The notes under the pieces are model-generated. The model did not search any database, was not told the origin of the DNA, and saw only the letters and a program-made list of their open reading frames with translations. Position numbers and translations under genes: made by a program. A DNA stretch of 55,373 bases from an uncultured Uliginosibacterium sp. (GTDB lineage: Bacteria; Pseudomonadota; Gammaproteobacteria; Burkholderiales; Rhodocyclaceae), in assembly GCA_945957295.1 (NCBI GenBank), contig CAMFLH010000002.1, forward strand, positions 1 to 55,373, read 5' to 3'. Position 1 is the first letter of the stretch; each line of letters begins with the position of its first letter. Of this stretch, positions 1-8,018 are shown in pieces.

Positions 1-229
1 GACCGATGCTCTTGGTCTTGGGCGGTTGCGCGAGACGAGCAAGGGCGGGGAGCAGGAAGGCGGCGGTCTTGCCGGTTCCGGTCGGCGCGGACGCAATCAG
101 GTCGGCGCCTTGCAGCAGCATCGGGATCGCTTTCTGCTGCACGGGTGTCGGTTGAGTCAGGCCTTGCGAGGCAAGGGTGGACTCGATGGTTTGGCCAAGG
201 CCAAGGTCGGCGAAGCCGATATCGGACAT
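1..229 (-). CDS. DEAD-box ATP-dependent RNA helicase, N-terminal fragment
   Basis: Only the first 76 codons are in the window; the gene runs off the left edge. The protein begins MSDIGFADLGL and shows a Q motif (aromatic F6, then PTPVQQKAIP with Q31) followed by motif I/Walker A APTGTGKT at residues 48-55. That order and spacing define DEAD-box RNA helicases, which remodel RNA duplexes in ribosome assembly, mRNA decay or cold adaptation. The subfamily (RhlE, SrmB, DbpA and so on) cannot be decided without the C-terminal part. The ATG at 229 is preceded by GGAG six bases upstream, and a perfect palindrome lies 42-61 bp upstream (271-290). Confidence 0.9.
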   Translation of the reverse strand, partial: MSDIGFADLGLGQTIESTLASQGLTQPTPVQQKAIPMLLQGADLIASAPTGTGKTAAFLLPALARLAQPPKTKSIG

Positions 230-270
230 TCAATTCTCCAGTTCGGGCAAACAAAAGCCGCCTCGGCGCA

Positions 271-290
271 TGAATCGAACATTCGATTCA
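271..290. promoter_or_regulatory. Palindromic operator candidate upstream of the DEAD-box gene
   Basis: TGAATCGAA and TTCGATTCA form a perfect 9-bp inverted repeat around a 2-bp centre, within the 289-bp gap between the helicase start (229) and the acetyltransferase stop (519). It has no T-tract and the arms are AT-rich for this genome, so a dimeric repressor or activator site is likelier than a terminator. The binding protein is unknown. I see no gene in the rest of 230-518. Confidence 0.4.
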
Positions 291-518
291 GTGGCGCAGA
301 GCCAATGAGGGCTTGCTTGGGAGCAACCCGGGATGGCGCATCGCAATAAACATCGATGCCAACCGGGTATGTCGAACGGGAAAGTCCGGAAACGACGGGA
401 AGCTGGAAATCGATGCGTGCCGGAACTGAAACCAACCGGCAGCCGAGACGAGGGGGCGAATTATGCCACGATAGCCAGGAAACACCAGCTTTATTTTGCG
501 GCGCAGCTCGCCAGTGCT

Positions 519-1070
519 TCAGCTGCCGCGCAAGCGCCCGCTCTGGCCGGCGCGCAACCCGCGGATGCTCGGGCCTTCGAGTTCGCGTTCGCCGCGCATG
601 AAAACATTGTCGCGCACCATCGCAAAACCGAGTGCGTTGGCCAGACTGGTCATCGGCAGGTTGGACGCCAGGCAACACAGGCGCACGCGTCGCGCACCCT
701 GCGCTGCGAGCATCCGCAGCATCCGCTCACCAAGTCGGCGGGCGAAGCCGTTACGCTGCGCCCGCGGCAGCACCGAGAAACTCAACTCCCAGGCGCCATC
801 CCACTCGGGCGCAGCCTGGGACAGCGCGACGAGATCGCCGTCCGGTGACACCATGCCGCAGAAGATATCGCTTGCAAAATCGAGGTCTTCGGCAAATCGT
901 TGCAGGGTAGCGTCAGGCAGGATGTGCCCAAAACGCTTGTAGCGCGCGCCGGCCGGAAGCGACAGCCAGTGCCGAGCAATCGCTTCGACATCGGCGCCCG
1001 AGAGGCGTCGCAGTTCCCATTCTCTGCGCGGAGGCGTTTGGCTCGGCCAGCTCATGATGCTGTGCATCAT
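519..1070 (-). CDS. GNAT family N-acetyltransferase
   Basis: A 183-residue single-domain protein. The acetyl-CoA-binding motif A is recognisable as RNGFARRLGERMLRML, followed by SNLPMTSLANALGF, which matches the motif B pattern in which an Asn residue precedes the amphipathic helix and GF strand. The N-terminal half (RRLSGADVEAIARHWLSLP) is a typical GNAT beta1-alpha1 start. The substrate cannot be told. I chose the ATG at 1070 because GGTGG immediately precedes the tandem ATGATG; the ATGs at 1067 or 1055 are also possible. The C-terminal tail (after about residue 160) is Arg/Gly-rich and probably disordered. It stands alone on the minus strand. Confidence 0.75.
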   Translation of the reverse strand: MMHSIMSWPSQTPPRREWELRRLSGADVEAIARHWLSLPAGARYKRFGHILPDATLQRFAEDLDFASDIFCGMVSPDGDLVALSQAAPEWDGAWELSFSVLPRAQRNGFARRLGERMLRMLAAQGARRVRLCCLASNLPMTSLANALGFAMVRDNVFMRGERELEGPSIRGLRAGQSGRLRGS

Positions 1071-1220
1071 CCACCAAAACGCCGGACGCGGCCACCTCGA
1101 CGCGGCTTTGCGCTGACGCGGATCAGGAGCCGCTGCAACACTGTCGCCCTGGCGATCACTGCGTCGGCCGGAAAGCCCTAATCTCGCCCGGACAAGAGCC
1201 AACACCAACGGAGCCAGCCC

Positions 1221-1673
1221 ATGCAGACAAGCACCGCAAACGGTTCGATGCGCGAAGTCGACCGCCTGCTCGCGCACTACGGTGAGAGCCACCGCAACCC
1301 GACCAACGAGAAGATCCACCTGGTCTGCATTCCGCTGATTCTGGCGAGCCTCGTTGGTCTGATGTGGGCCGCGAGCGCTTGGCTCGCGCTGGGCTTCATT
1401 GCGGCAAGCCTCGTCTATTACGCGCGGCTGTCACCGGCCTTCCTGATCGCGATGAGCCTGGTCAGCGTCATCGTGCTTGGCATCGTGTCGGCACTGGGCG
1501 AACAGCGGCTGCAGATATCGCTCGCAGTGTTTGTCGTGGCGTGGATCGGCCAGTTCGTAGGCCACCGCATCGAGGGCAAGAAGCCGTCGTTCTTCGAGGA
1601 TCTGCGCTACCTGTGGGTGGGCCCGCTGTTCTGCCTGAGCTTTGCATTCCGCGCGCTCGGCTTGCGCTGGTAG
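1221..1673 (+). CDS. Mpo1/YGL010w-like (DUF962) integral membrane protein
   Basis: A 150-residue protein with three to four hydrophobic segments (about residues 37-55, 58-75, 85-105, 130-147). The family signature is clear: the N-terminal block YGESHRNPTNEKIH followed by CIPL, and the C-terminal block WIGQFVGHRIEGKKPSFFEDL followed by WVGPLF. Conserved His residues in these blocks are the presumed Fe(II) ligands of yeast Mpo1, a dioxygenase acting in alpha-oxidation of 2-hydroxy fatty acids. Bacterial homologues are mostly uncharacterised, so that activity is inferred from family only. The ATG at 1221 has GGAG seven bases upstream. It appears monocistronic. Confidence 0.82.
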   Translation: MQTSTANGSMREVDRLLAHYGESHRNPTNEKIHLVCIPLILASLVGLMWAASAWLALGFIAASLVYYARLSPAFLIAMSLVSVIVLGIVSALGEQRLQISLAVFVVAWIGQFVGHRIEGKKPSFFEDLRYLWVGPLFCLSFAFRALGLRW

Positions 1674-1677
1674 CGCT

Positions 1678-1712
1678 TGATCCACAGAAAATGTGCGTGG
1701 TCCTGTGGATAA
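1678..1712. promoter_or_regulatory. DnaA-box pair
   Basis: A perfect DnaA box (TTATCCACA read on the minus strand) lies at 1704-1712, with an 8/9 match, TGATCCACA, at 1678-1686 on the plus strand. They sit in the 110-bp gap between the convergent DUF962 and HAD phosphatase genes, where a promoter is not needed. Single boxes occur by chance, so this is only a candidate DnaA-binding spot. Confidence 0.35.
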
Positions 1713-1783
1713 ACACTGTGGCGATGCGCCAAGCCATTGAAGCAAATACGATTTGGCGTGCTGCTCAAGAATGAGGCAGACGC

Positions 1784-2467
1784 TCAGGCCGGCGCCGCCT
1801 CACAGGATATCTGCGCCAACCAGTCGTCATAGTCGCGTGCGCTCCAGCGCGCACCTTCGGCCAGCGCGGCGCTGGCAGACATGCCGGTAAGTATCGCCGC
1901 GACCGGGCAGCCAGCCGCGACACTGGCCTGAATGCCGAGGCGCGAGTCCTCGTGCACCAGGGCCTCACCCGGAGCAACGCCGAGTCGAACGCAGGCTTCG
2001 ATGAACGGGTCGGGATGCGGCTTGCCCCGCTCGACATCTTCTGCACCCAGCGTCAGCTCGAAGACGCCCTCCAAACCGAGCTCGGCCAGCGTGAAATCGA
2101 TATTGATGCGCGGCGCATTGGTCACCAGTGCGGCGGGAATTCCTCGCGCCGATAGCCAGTCCAGATAGGCAGGGAGGCCGGGCAAGCGGGTCATGCGCCC
2201 GCGCGCGAGCGCATGAAAACGCAGCTCCTTGTCGTCGTGCAGGCGCTGCGCTTCCTCACCGGCGACATCGCGACCGAGCACCGCACGCACCACGTCAAGG
2301 GTGCGACCCGGCACCAACCTCGGATCGCCGGGCGCAAGCCCCCCGCCGGTATGCTCACGCGCAAAAGCGTCCCATGCTGCGTCATGCAGCGCGGTGCTGT
2401 CGGTAATCGTGCCGTCCATGTCGAACAGCACTGCTTTGAAGGGGAAGTGCATCGCGTCTCCGCTCAT
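1784..2467 (-). CDS. HAD superfamily hydrolase, beta-phosphoglucomutase/sugar-phosphatase-like
   Basis: A 227-residue HAD hydrolase. Motif I is FDMDGT (nucleophile D16, acid/base D18), motif II is LVTNA, motif III is GKPHPDPF (the Lys and PHPDPF wording mark the beta-phosphoglucomutase-like subgroup with a helical cap after motif I), and motif IV is HEDSRLGIQA. It should act on a small phosphorylated metabolite in the cytoplasm; the substrate is unknown. The ATG at 2467 overlaps the stop of the upstream kinase-like gene (ATGA, 4 nt), so the two are translationally coupled. An ATG at 2452 is an alternative start. Confidence 0.85.
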   Translation of the reverse strand: MSGDAMHFPFKAVLFDMDGTITDSTALHDAAWDAFAREHTGGGLAPGDPRLVPGRTLDVVRAVLGRDVAGEEAQRLHDDKELRFHALARGRMTRLPGLPAYLDWLSARGIPAALVTNAPRINIDFTLAELGLEGVFELTLGAEDVERGKPHPDPFIEACVRLGVAPGEALVHEDSRLGIQASVAAGCPVAAILTGMSASAALAEGARWSARDYDDWLAQISCEAAPA

Positions 2468-3543
2468 GTCGCAATCTGCCAACGTACCGCGTTTGCGCGA
2501 TCGTCTGCCAGCTGGGCAAGCAAAGCCTCGCGAGAAAGCCCTGCGTCGTGCCAGAAGAACGCATCGAGCGCCTTGAGCGCCACGAAATGTTCGCTGACTG
2601 CTTCGATCAACCAATCCGTACGCGCCAGCGTGCGACGCGTGCAGGTCTGCCCGCGCAGATCGTCATCCAGATCGAGGCGATGTGAACGCCAGCCTTCCGC
2701 CAGGTAAAGCGCGGCCGGGTCTTCGCGCAGCGCGCGTGTCCAGCGGGCGATGATGGCCGTGAACAATTCAATTACCGTGTGCGTTGCGCCCATGGCGCGA
2801 AGACCACTGGCAAGCCTTTCGTAGGCCGCAAGCGCAATCTGCTTTTCAAGCACAAAATCCTTCAAGGCGGCATCCTGGCCAGCCGCCTTTTCGCGCTCCA
2901 GCAGCACCGCAAAGTAGTTGCGCGTCTCGAAGCGCTCGGCGGGGTGGAACAGCAGTGCGTCAAGGCCGTTGGAATTGAAATCCACACGCGGATCGAAGCG
3001 GTACATATAGCCGAAGTCGAACATCCAGAGTCGCGAGCCATCATCGACCACATTTCCGGGCGACACATCCCACTCGAAGAAGCCGCGCAGGTACAGATCG
3101 ACGAGCAGATCGAACAGGCTGGAAAGCGTCCGCTCGTCCCAGCGCCGTGCGATCTCGCCGTCGATCCACGGCGACACGATCAGCCCTTTGCGGAACGAGG
3201 CATAGCGCGTCCGCACGACGCCGGGCGGACAGTCGCCCCCCAAGGCCTCGAGTTCGCAACGGCGCTGCACCTCGTTCAGAAACGAAGTCTGGCCGTCCGG
3301 GTTCTGGACCAGGCTGGCGCTGCGGGCGCGCTTGATGTTCCAGTCGCCGGTCGGGGTGCGCAGTCGATACACGAAACCCGTCAGGCCGCCGGTGTGCGCT
3401 TCAACGACATCCGGGTGGGTCTCGTCGAGGGTAAGCAGCTGCTCGATCGGCATCGGCAGCGCGCCGGCATCCCCCAAACCAATCTCTTCGCCGCTCGCTG
3501 CAAACGCCAGTTGGGCGGCTTGGCGGGCTTCATCACGGGTCAT
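2464..3543 (-). CDS. Protein-kinase-fold phosphotransferase (function unknown)
   Basis: A 359-residue protein with recognisable kinase catalytic residues. K71 (WNIKRARS) would be the ATP-anchoring lysine and E91 (FLNEVQRR) the helix-C glutamate. EWDVSPGN at 157-164 matches the catalytic loop with D159 and N164, and MFDFGYM gives the DFG motif (D176). The usual HxD histidine is replaced by Glu-Trp. This looks like an aminoglycoside-phosphotransferase or lipopolysaccharide-kinase-like enzyme rather than a classical Ser/Thr kinase; the C-terminal 170 residues are helical. AGGAG precedes the ATG. It is co-translated with a HAD phosphatase downstream, so both may act on one substrate. Confidence 0.6.
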   Translation of the reverse strand: MTRDEARQAAQLAFAASGEEIGLGDAGALPMPIEQLLTLDETHPDVVEAHTGGLTGFVYRLRTPTGDWNIKRARSASLVQNPDGQTSFLNEVQRRCELEALGGDCPPGVVRTRYASFRKGLIVSPWIDGEIARRWDERTLSSLFDLLVDLYLRGFFEWDVSPGNVVDDGSRLWMFDFGYMYRFDPRVDFNSNGLDALLFHPAERFETRNYFAVLLEREKAAGQDAALKDFVLEKQIALAAYERLASGLRAMGATHTVIELFTAIIARWTRALREDPAALYLAEGWRSHRLDLDDDLRGQTCTRRTLARTDWLIEAVSEHFVALKALDAFFWHDAGLSREALLAQLADDRANAVRWQIAT

Positions 3544-3650
3544 CTGCGTACTCCTGATTGTTTCGCTGTTTTGCAGTGATGACCATGCTCCGCTTGCGCT
3601 GAAACGAAGTCGTCAAACCCTGAGGTTGATTGTCGCGGTACGATGCTCGG

Positions 3651-6074
3651 ATGCAGATGGATACCCTCCACCCACCCGCGCCGTTTCAACCCGACATGCC
3701 ACGTCCGCGCGTTGCGGCGGCCCTTCAGGCTGCGCTGCAGCGCCCCTTGGTGACCATGCTGGCGCCCGGCGGTTACGGCAAGACTTGCGCTCTGCGCAGT
3801 CTCTGGAACGACTGGAAAGGCGCGCGCGCCTGGATTGGCTGCAAACGTGACACAGCCGGGCTGCACAAGACGCTGGATCGCGCGGTCAAGGCGGCCGGCG
3901 ACGAAGGTCTGTTGATCATCGACGGCATCGAGCAGCTCGACACAACCGGCGCCGAGACACTTGCCGCATCGATCGATACCCTCCCGCGCGGCGTGAAGCT
4001 GATCCTTTCCGGCCGCAACGCGGGCCCGTTGCCGGTGTCGCTGTGGCGCTCACAAGGCCGACTGTCCGCGCTCAACGCCCACCACCTCGCGCTATCGCCG
4101 GACGAATGGCGCAACGCCGGCCTGGAGGACGACGCGGAAACCTGGGCAGGCTGGTGGGGCGCGAGACAGGCCACCGTGCATCCGGACGCCGCCTGGGACG
4201 AAGAACTGGCGCACTGGCTCGATCTCGCCTGGTTGAATGAACTCAGTGACGCGCAGATCGCCGCACTGGGCCGTGCCGCGCTGCTGCCGGAATCGCGACC
4301 CGAGTGGCTGATGGCGCTCGGTATCGGCGCCAAGTCACACGCCGATGCCGCAATGCTGCAGGTTGCAACGCTTGCCGGCCCCCTGTGCAACGCCGGCGGT
4401 GGTGTGCGGCTCGCATCGCGTTTCCGCCCCTACATCGTCGCCGCATGGCGCACGCGCGACCCGGAGGCCTGGCGCGCCGCGCTGGATAACGGCTGTGCCG
4501 CCCTACTCGCACGCGGCGAACACGCACCGGCTGCGATGCTCGCGCTCGACGCCGGCGACACGGCGTTGTGTCTTGGCGTGATCGAGTCGGCCGGCTGGCG
4601 CATGCTGTTCGATCGCAATCGCAGCCTGCTGCGCACGCTGCTCGACGCAACCGCCACCGAGACCAGCCATGTGCCGCGTGCGCTGCTCGATGCCGCCTGG
4701 AAGGTGGAGGTCAGCAAGCTGCCGCATGAAGCGGACGCCACGGTCAGCCGCCTTTGCGAACACCCTGACACAACCATCGCGGCGCCGGCACGCGCGCTCG
4801 CGGCATCCATCTCGTTTCAGTACGACGGCTTTGCCTGCGCAGCGGGCCACGCCGATGCAGCATTGAAAGCCCTGCACGAAGACCTCCACCCTAGCTTCGC
4901 ATTTGCGGAGCATGTCGCCGCAGGTTGCGCACTGGCGCTGGGTGATCTTGAGCATGCCCAGCGCGCACTGACACATATGCAGGCCTGCGCCGACCGTGAT
5001 CGGCTCGACTGGCTGCAGTTCGAAGCTTTGCATCGTCGCGCCGCGCTGATGCTCGAACGCGGCGATCTCGACACCGCCATGCGCTGGTCGATAGAACGGC
5101 GTAAGCGGGTACGCATCGCTGGGCTTGAATCAGCCGCCGCACTGGACCCCAGCGTGCGGCTGGAAGCAACGATACATTTGCGCCGCCTTGATACCGCCTC
5201 TGCGCGTCGTCTCTTGCAGGCCGGCACGGACGCCGCCTGCACCTACGGCGAATACTGGAGCTTCACCTACGGCACCCTGCAGACAATCAGCTCCCTGATC
5301 GAAGGGCGTGCCGACGAAGCAGATGATGGCGTGACTTGGCTTGAAGGCCAGCTTGCCGAGCGCTTTCTGTGCCTGAAATGGCGCGCCGAAGCGCTCTTGC
5401 CACGGATCTGGCTGCGGGCGCGTGAAGCCAATCGCGAAGGCCTGCTTGAGATCGCCGCGCGCGCGGAAGCTGAATCCTGGCCCGATTGCCTCTATCGCGA
5501 TCGGCGCGATCTGCTGTGCGCCGCGGCACGCAAGCTTGCGGGTGAGGCACCCGACACCGACGCCCTCGCCGCCCGCGTCAACCGCCTTGAACAAGGTGGT
5601 GCGGCGGATCTGGCAACGCTCGGCCGCCGCTTGCTGGCGCTACACACGGGCGACAGTGCCGCTTTGCTGCATGAAGTTCGACATGCCGCCGCACACAACG
5701 ACCGCCTGGACTGGCTCTGGCTCGCCCCGCGCGCCCTGGGTCCGCTCGAAGCATTGCTGGGCGACACATCCCTTGCTGGCGATACGGTGACGCGGAATTT
5801 CCTGCGTGAACTCGTGCAACGCCTGCTTGAACGGCGGCGTGACAACAGGCCCGTGGAAGCGAACGAAGCCACCGCCGAGAGCCCCCCGCCAGCCGGGCTC
5901 ACGGTCAAGGAATGGCAGATCCTGCAGTTGATCGGTGAACAACTCACCAACGAGCAAATCGCCACGCGGCTGCATGTGTCGCTGGCAACGGTGAAGACGC
6001 ACATCAACCACATCTACTCAAAGCTCGGCATTCGCACGCGGACCGAAGCAGTGCATCGCGCACGAACGCTCTAG
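3651..6074 (+). CDS. LuxR-family transcriptional regulator, MalT-like (LAL type)
   Basis: A protein of about 807 residues. The N-terminus carries an STAND-type NTPase with Walker A APGGYGKT (38-45) and Walker B LLIIDGIEQL (D91). The middle is a long helical repeat region resembling the TPR-like sensor domain of MalT. The last 60 residues are a canonical LuxR helix-turn-helix (LTVKEWQILQLI, then NEQIATRLHVSLATVKTHI). Such proteins bind an inducer plus ATP, oligomerise and activate promoters. The inducer and targets are unknown. The frame opens with TTG at 3630; I chose ATG 3651 because it keeps the domain intact, although neither has a strong Shine-Dalgarno. It is divergent from the kinase-like gene. 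Confidence 0.85.
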   Translation: MQMDTLHPPAPFQPDMPRPRVAAALQAALQRPLVTMLAPGGYGKTCALRSLWNDWKGARAWIGCKRDTAGLHKTLDRAVKAAGDEGLLIIDGIEQLDTTGAETLAASIDTLPRGVKLILSGRNAGPLPVSLWRSQGRLSALNAHHLALSPDEWRNAGLEDDAETWAGWWGARQATVHPDAAWDEELAHWLDLAWLNELSDAQIAALGRAALLPESRPEWLMALGIGAKSHADAAMLQVATLAGPLCNAGGGVRLASRFRPYIVAAWRTRDPEAWRAALDNGCAALLARGEHAPAAMLALDAGDTALCLGVIESAGWRMLFDRNRSLLRTLLDATATETSHVPRALLDAAWKVEVSKLPHEADATVSRLCEHPDTTIAAPARALAASISFQYDGFACAAGHADAALKALHEDLHPSFAFAEHVAAGCALALGDLEHAQRALTHMQACADRDRLDWLQFEALHRRAALMLERGDLDTAMRWSIERRKRVRIAGLESAAALDPSVRLEATIHLRRLDTASARRLLQAGTDAACTYGEYWSFTYGTLQTISSLIEGRADEADDGVTWLEGQLAERFLCLKWRAEALLPRIWLRAREANREGLLEIAARAEAESWPDCLYRDRRDLLCAAARKLAGEAPDTDALAARVNRLEQGGAADLATLGRRLLALHTGDSAALLHEVRHAAAHNDRLDWLWLAPRALGPLEALLGDTSLAGDTVTRNFLRELVQRLLERRRDNRPVEANEATAESPPPAGLTVKEWQILQLIGEQLTNEQIATRLHVSLATVKTHINHIYSKLGIRTRTEAVHRARTL

Positions 6075-6174
6075 CAGCCGCCTCGGGTAGCCACGCCCGC
6101 AGCTGCGCGCTAGCATCATCGATATGACAGGCGAAGCGGCGCACGGTCGCCGGCGGCGCAGATCGGGAGGAAGC

Positions 6175-6714
6175 ATGGCTGGCGCACGCACACCAGGCCC
6201 CACGGGCATCAGCAACACCAGTCCGCTCGAGGAAGACGGAACGCTGGCGCTGATGGAAACACCGGCGCCAGGGCCTGCCACCCCGCCCGCCGAAGCCGCG
6301 CCGGCGACGAATGCGCCGGGCGACACGTCGACGGCGAGCACGCGGATCAAGGTCGACGACATGATCAAACATCTCGACGCACACGCCCACGCCACCAGCC
6401 AAGGCCAATGCGCGAAATACGTGCGGCTTGCGATCGAAGCCGGCGGCGTCACGATCGCGCCGCCACGCCCGGTATACGCGAAGGACTATGGTCCCAAGCT
6501 CGCCTCGCTCGGCTTCAGCAAGGTCGACGCGGCGGACTACACCCCCCAGAAAGGTGACGTTGTCGTGATACAGCCGCCCAAGGGGCAAACCGCTGGTCAT
6601 ATCCAGATCTACAACGGCACAAACTGGGTGTCCGACTTCGTGCAAGGCAACGGCATCTACCCCGGCCCGGCATACCGCAAGGAAAAGGTTGCGTATGAAA
6701 TCTATCGCCCGTAA
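6175..6714 (+). CDS. CHAP/NlpC-P60-like cysteine amidase, candidate secreted effector
   Basis: A 179-residue protein without a signal peptide. Residues 1-55 are Pro/Ala/Thr-rich. The catalytic-type domain follows: GQCAKYVRLAIEAGG (Cys79 at a helix start), KGDVVVIQ, and GHIQIYNGTNWVSDFVQ (His142, D154). The Cys...His order with a VSDF-Q tail is typical of CHAP/NlpC-P60 peptidoglycan amidases, including small type VI effectors. The ATG at 6175 has a strong GGGAGGAAGC leader. The next gene, encoding a secreted protein, overlaps it by 20 nt, the arrangement of toxin/immunity pairs. The amidase fold is fairly secure; delivery by a secretion system is inference, and no T6SS gene is nearby. Confidence 0.65.
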   Translation: MAGARTPGPTGISNTSPLEEDGTLALMETPAPGPATPPAEAAPATNAPGDTSTASTRIKVDDMIKHLDAHAHATSQGQCAKYVRLAIEAGGVTIAPPRPVYAKDYGPKLASLGFSKVDAADYTPQKGDVVVIQPPKGQTAGHIQIYNGTNWVSDFVQGNGIYPGPAYRKEKVAYEIYRP

Positions 6715-7267
6715 AGCGCTGCGCTGCGCCGCGCTGGCGTGCCTGCTCATCGGCGTCCCGGCGCTGGCGGACAGCGGCACGGTTGCAATGACCGATCCAT
6801 TGTTTGGCTTGTCCTTCGACCCGGCTGCCGTGCGTTTCCCGACCTGGCAGGACAGCCAGGTCACGCGGCGTGAGCTGGGCAGCGGCCGCAAATGGGTATT
6901 CGGCTGCGCTCAGTCCGGCGACGCCAGTACTTGTGTGATCGCCGGCATGCGTTCGGTGCAGAGCGACGGGGGCGGAAAAGCCGTGAGCGAACCGGATTTT
7001 GGCGCTGTGGTGTATCGCCGCGGCACGATGCAACAGGTGCTGGGTACGCCCGATCGCATGTTCGAGGCGAAGCCCATCGTATCCGAGCGCGTGCGCAAGG
7101 CGCTGCTTGCCGACGCCGTGGCGCGCTACACCCGCGCCTTTGGCGGCAAGGACAAACTGCAGGCCGAGATCACCGCGCAGCAGCTGACGCGCGATGCGCT
7201 GCAAGCCGCCGCGGTTGAAGCGCTGGAGGCGGGCGGCCTGTCCGTGCCCGCCAAGTCGGCGCGTTAA
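6695..7267 (+). CDS. Periplasmic protein of unknown family, candidate immunity partner
   Basis: A 190-residue protein with a Sec signal peptide: basic MKSIARKALR, hydrophobic core, and probable cleavage after PALA (about residue 25). The mature part has a close Cys pair (FGCAQSGDASTC) that could form a disulfide, and a helical, Ala-rich C-terminus. I do not recognise the family. It begins at ATG 6695 with AAGGAAAAGG upstream, inside the last 20 nt of the amidase gene, so the two are coupled. Periplasmic location plus coupling to a peptidoglycan amidase suggests an immunity protein; this is inference. Its stop overlaps the convergent frdD stop by 3-4 nt. Confidence 0.6.
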   Translation: MKSIARKALRCAALACLLIGVPALADSGTVAMTDPLFGLSFDPAAVRFPTWQDSQVTRRELGSGRKWVFGCAQSGDASTCVIAGMRSVQSDGGGKAVSEPDFGAVVYRRGTMQQVLGTPDRMFEAKPIVSERVRKALLADAVARYTRAFGGKDKLQAEITAQQLTRDALQAAAVEALEAGGLSVPAKSAR

Positions 7268-7623
7268 AACCCGATCGAAAGCAGCGCTGCCGCCGCGAGT
7301 ACGGTTGCTGCCGCCGGCACACCGTAGCAGACCGCACGCGCAACACCACCGGCATGAATGCCGAAGTCATGCAGGCTGTGGAAGATGCGATGGCCGGCGT
7401 GCCACAGGAACAGCGACACCACGAGGAACAGGAAGCCCTTGCCCAACCAATGCTGGGCAAGCGCGTGGGCGTGCTCGTATCTCAGTGCGTCGGGGGCGAA
7501 CACCACACCCAGCGGTACCGCCAAGCCGGTGACGATAACCAGCGCGGGGCCGATCAGCGCCGAGAACATGCCCCCCGCACCGAACAGCAGCCAGAAGATC
7601 GGTTCGTTGCTGCGCTTGCTCAT
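7264..7623 (-). CDS. frdD: Fumarate reductase membrane anchor subunit D
   Basis: A 119-residue protein, the same length as E. coli FrdD as I recall it. It has three hydrophobic helices (about residues 10-35, 60-80, 95-117) and the segment WHAGHRIFHSLHDFGIH, matching the FrdD block before helix III. With FrdC it anchors FrdAB and supplies the menaquinol site. Its ATG overlaps the frdC stop as ATGA. The residue pattern is clearly FrdC/D-type rather than SdhC/D-type, so anaerobic fumarate respiration is the expected role. Confidence 0.92.
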   Translation of the reverse strand: MSKRSNEPIFWLLFGAGGMFSALIGPALVIVTGLAVPLGVVFAPDALRYEHAHALAQHWLGKGFLFLVVSLFLWHAGHRIFHSLHDFGIHAGGVARAVCYGVPAAATVLAAAALLSIGF

Positions 7624-8018
7624 TGAAGCACTCCCCACGCCAGGCCAAGAACCAGCAGGCTAGCCGCCAATGCGGCGAACAGGCCGCCACCTGTGATCGC
7701 ACCGGGCGACAGACGCTGGCCACGCACCACCACAGGCGGCAGCGTCTTGGGCATGATCTTGAACCAGGTGTAGCTGTGATAGCCCATCGCAACCAGCATC
7801 ACGAGATGCGCGACGATCGACCACGGGCTGCGCAAGACTGCCAGCCACGCGGCCCAAGCCTCCTCGCCCTGCACCAGACACAACAGCCCGGCTAAAAATA
7901 CGAGGGCGTAAGCCGCCACAAAACAGGCCGTCGCCTCGTGAACAACGTATTCGACGAAGTACGGATTCTTGCGCCACCAACCCGGCATCGGGCGCTTGTA
8001 AGGGCGTCGGGCGGTCAT
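7620..8018 (-). CDS. frdC: Fumarate reductase membrane anchor subunit C
   Basis: A 132-residue protein starting MTARRPYKRPMPGWW, with the FrdC signature RRPYxRPMxxxWW and KNPYFVEYVVHEATACFV. Three transmembrane helices follow (about 28-50, 68-88, 108-130). It is the quinol-binding anchor partner of FrdD in the cytoplasmic membrane. Start and stop overlap frdB and frdD by 4 nt each, so the operon is tightly coupled. Confidence 0.93.
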   Translation of the reverse strand: MTARRPYKRPMPGWWRKNPYFVEYVVHEATACFVAAYALVFLAGLLCLVQGEEAWAAWLAVLRSPWSIVAHLVMLVAMGYHSYTWFKIMPKTLPPVVVRGQRLSPGAITGGGLFAALAASLLVLGLAWGVLQ

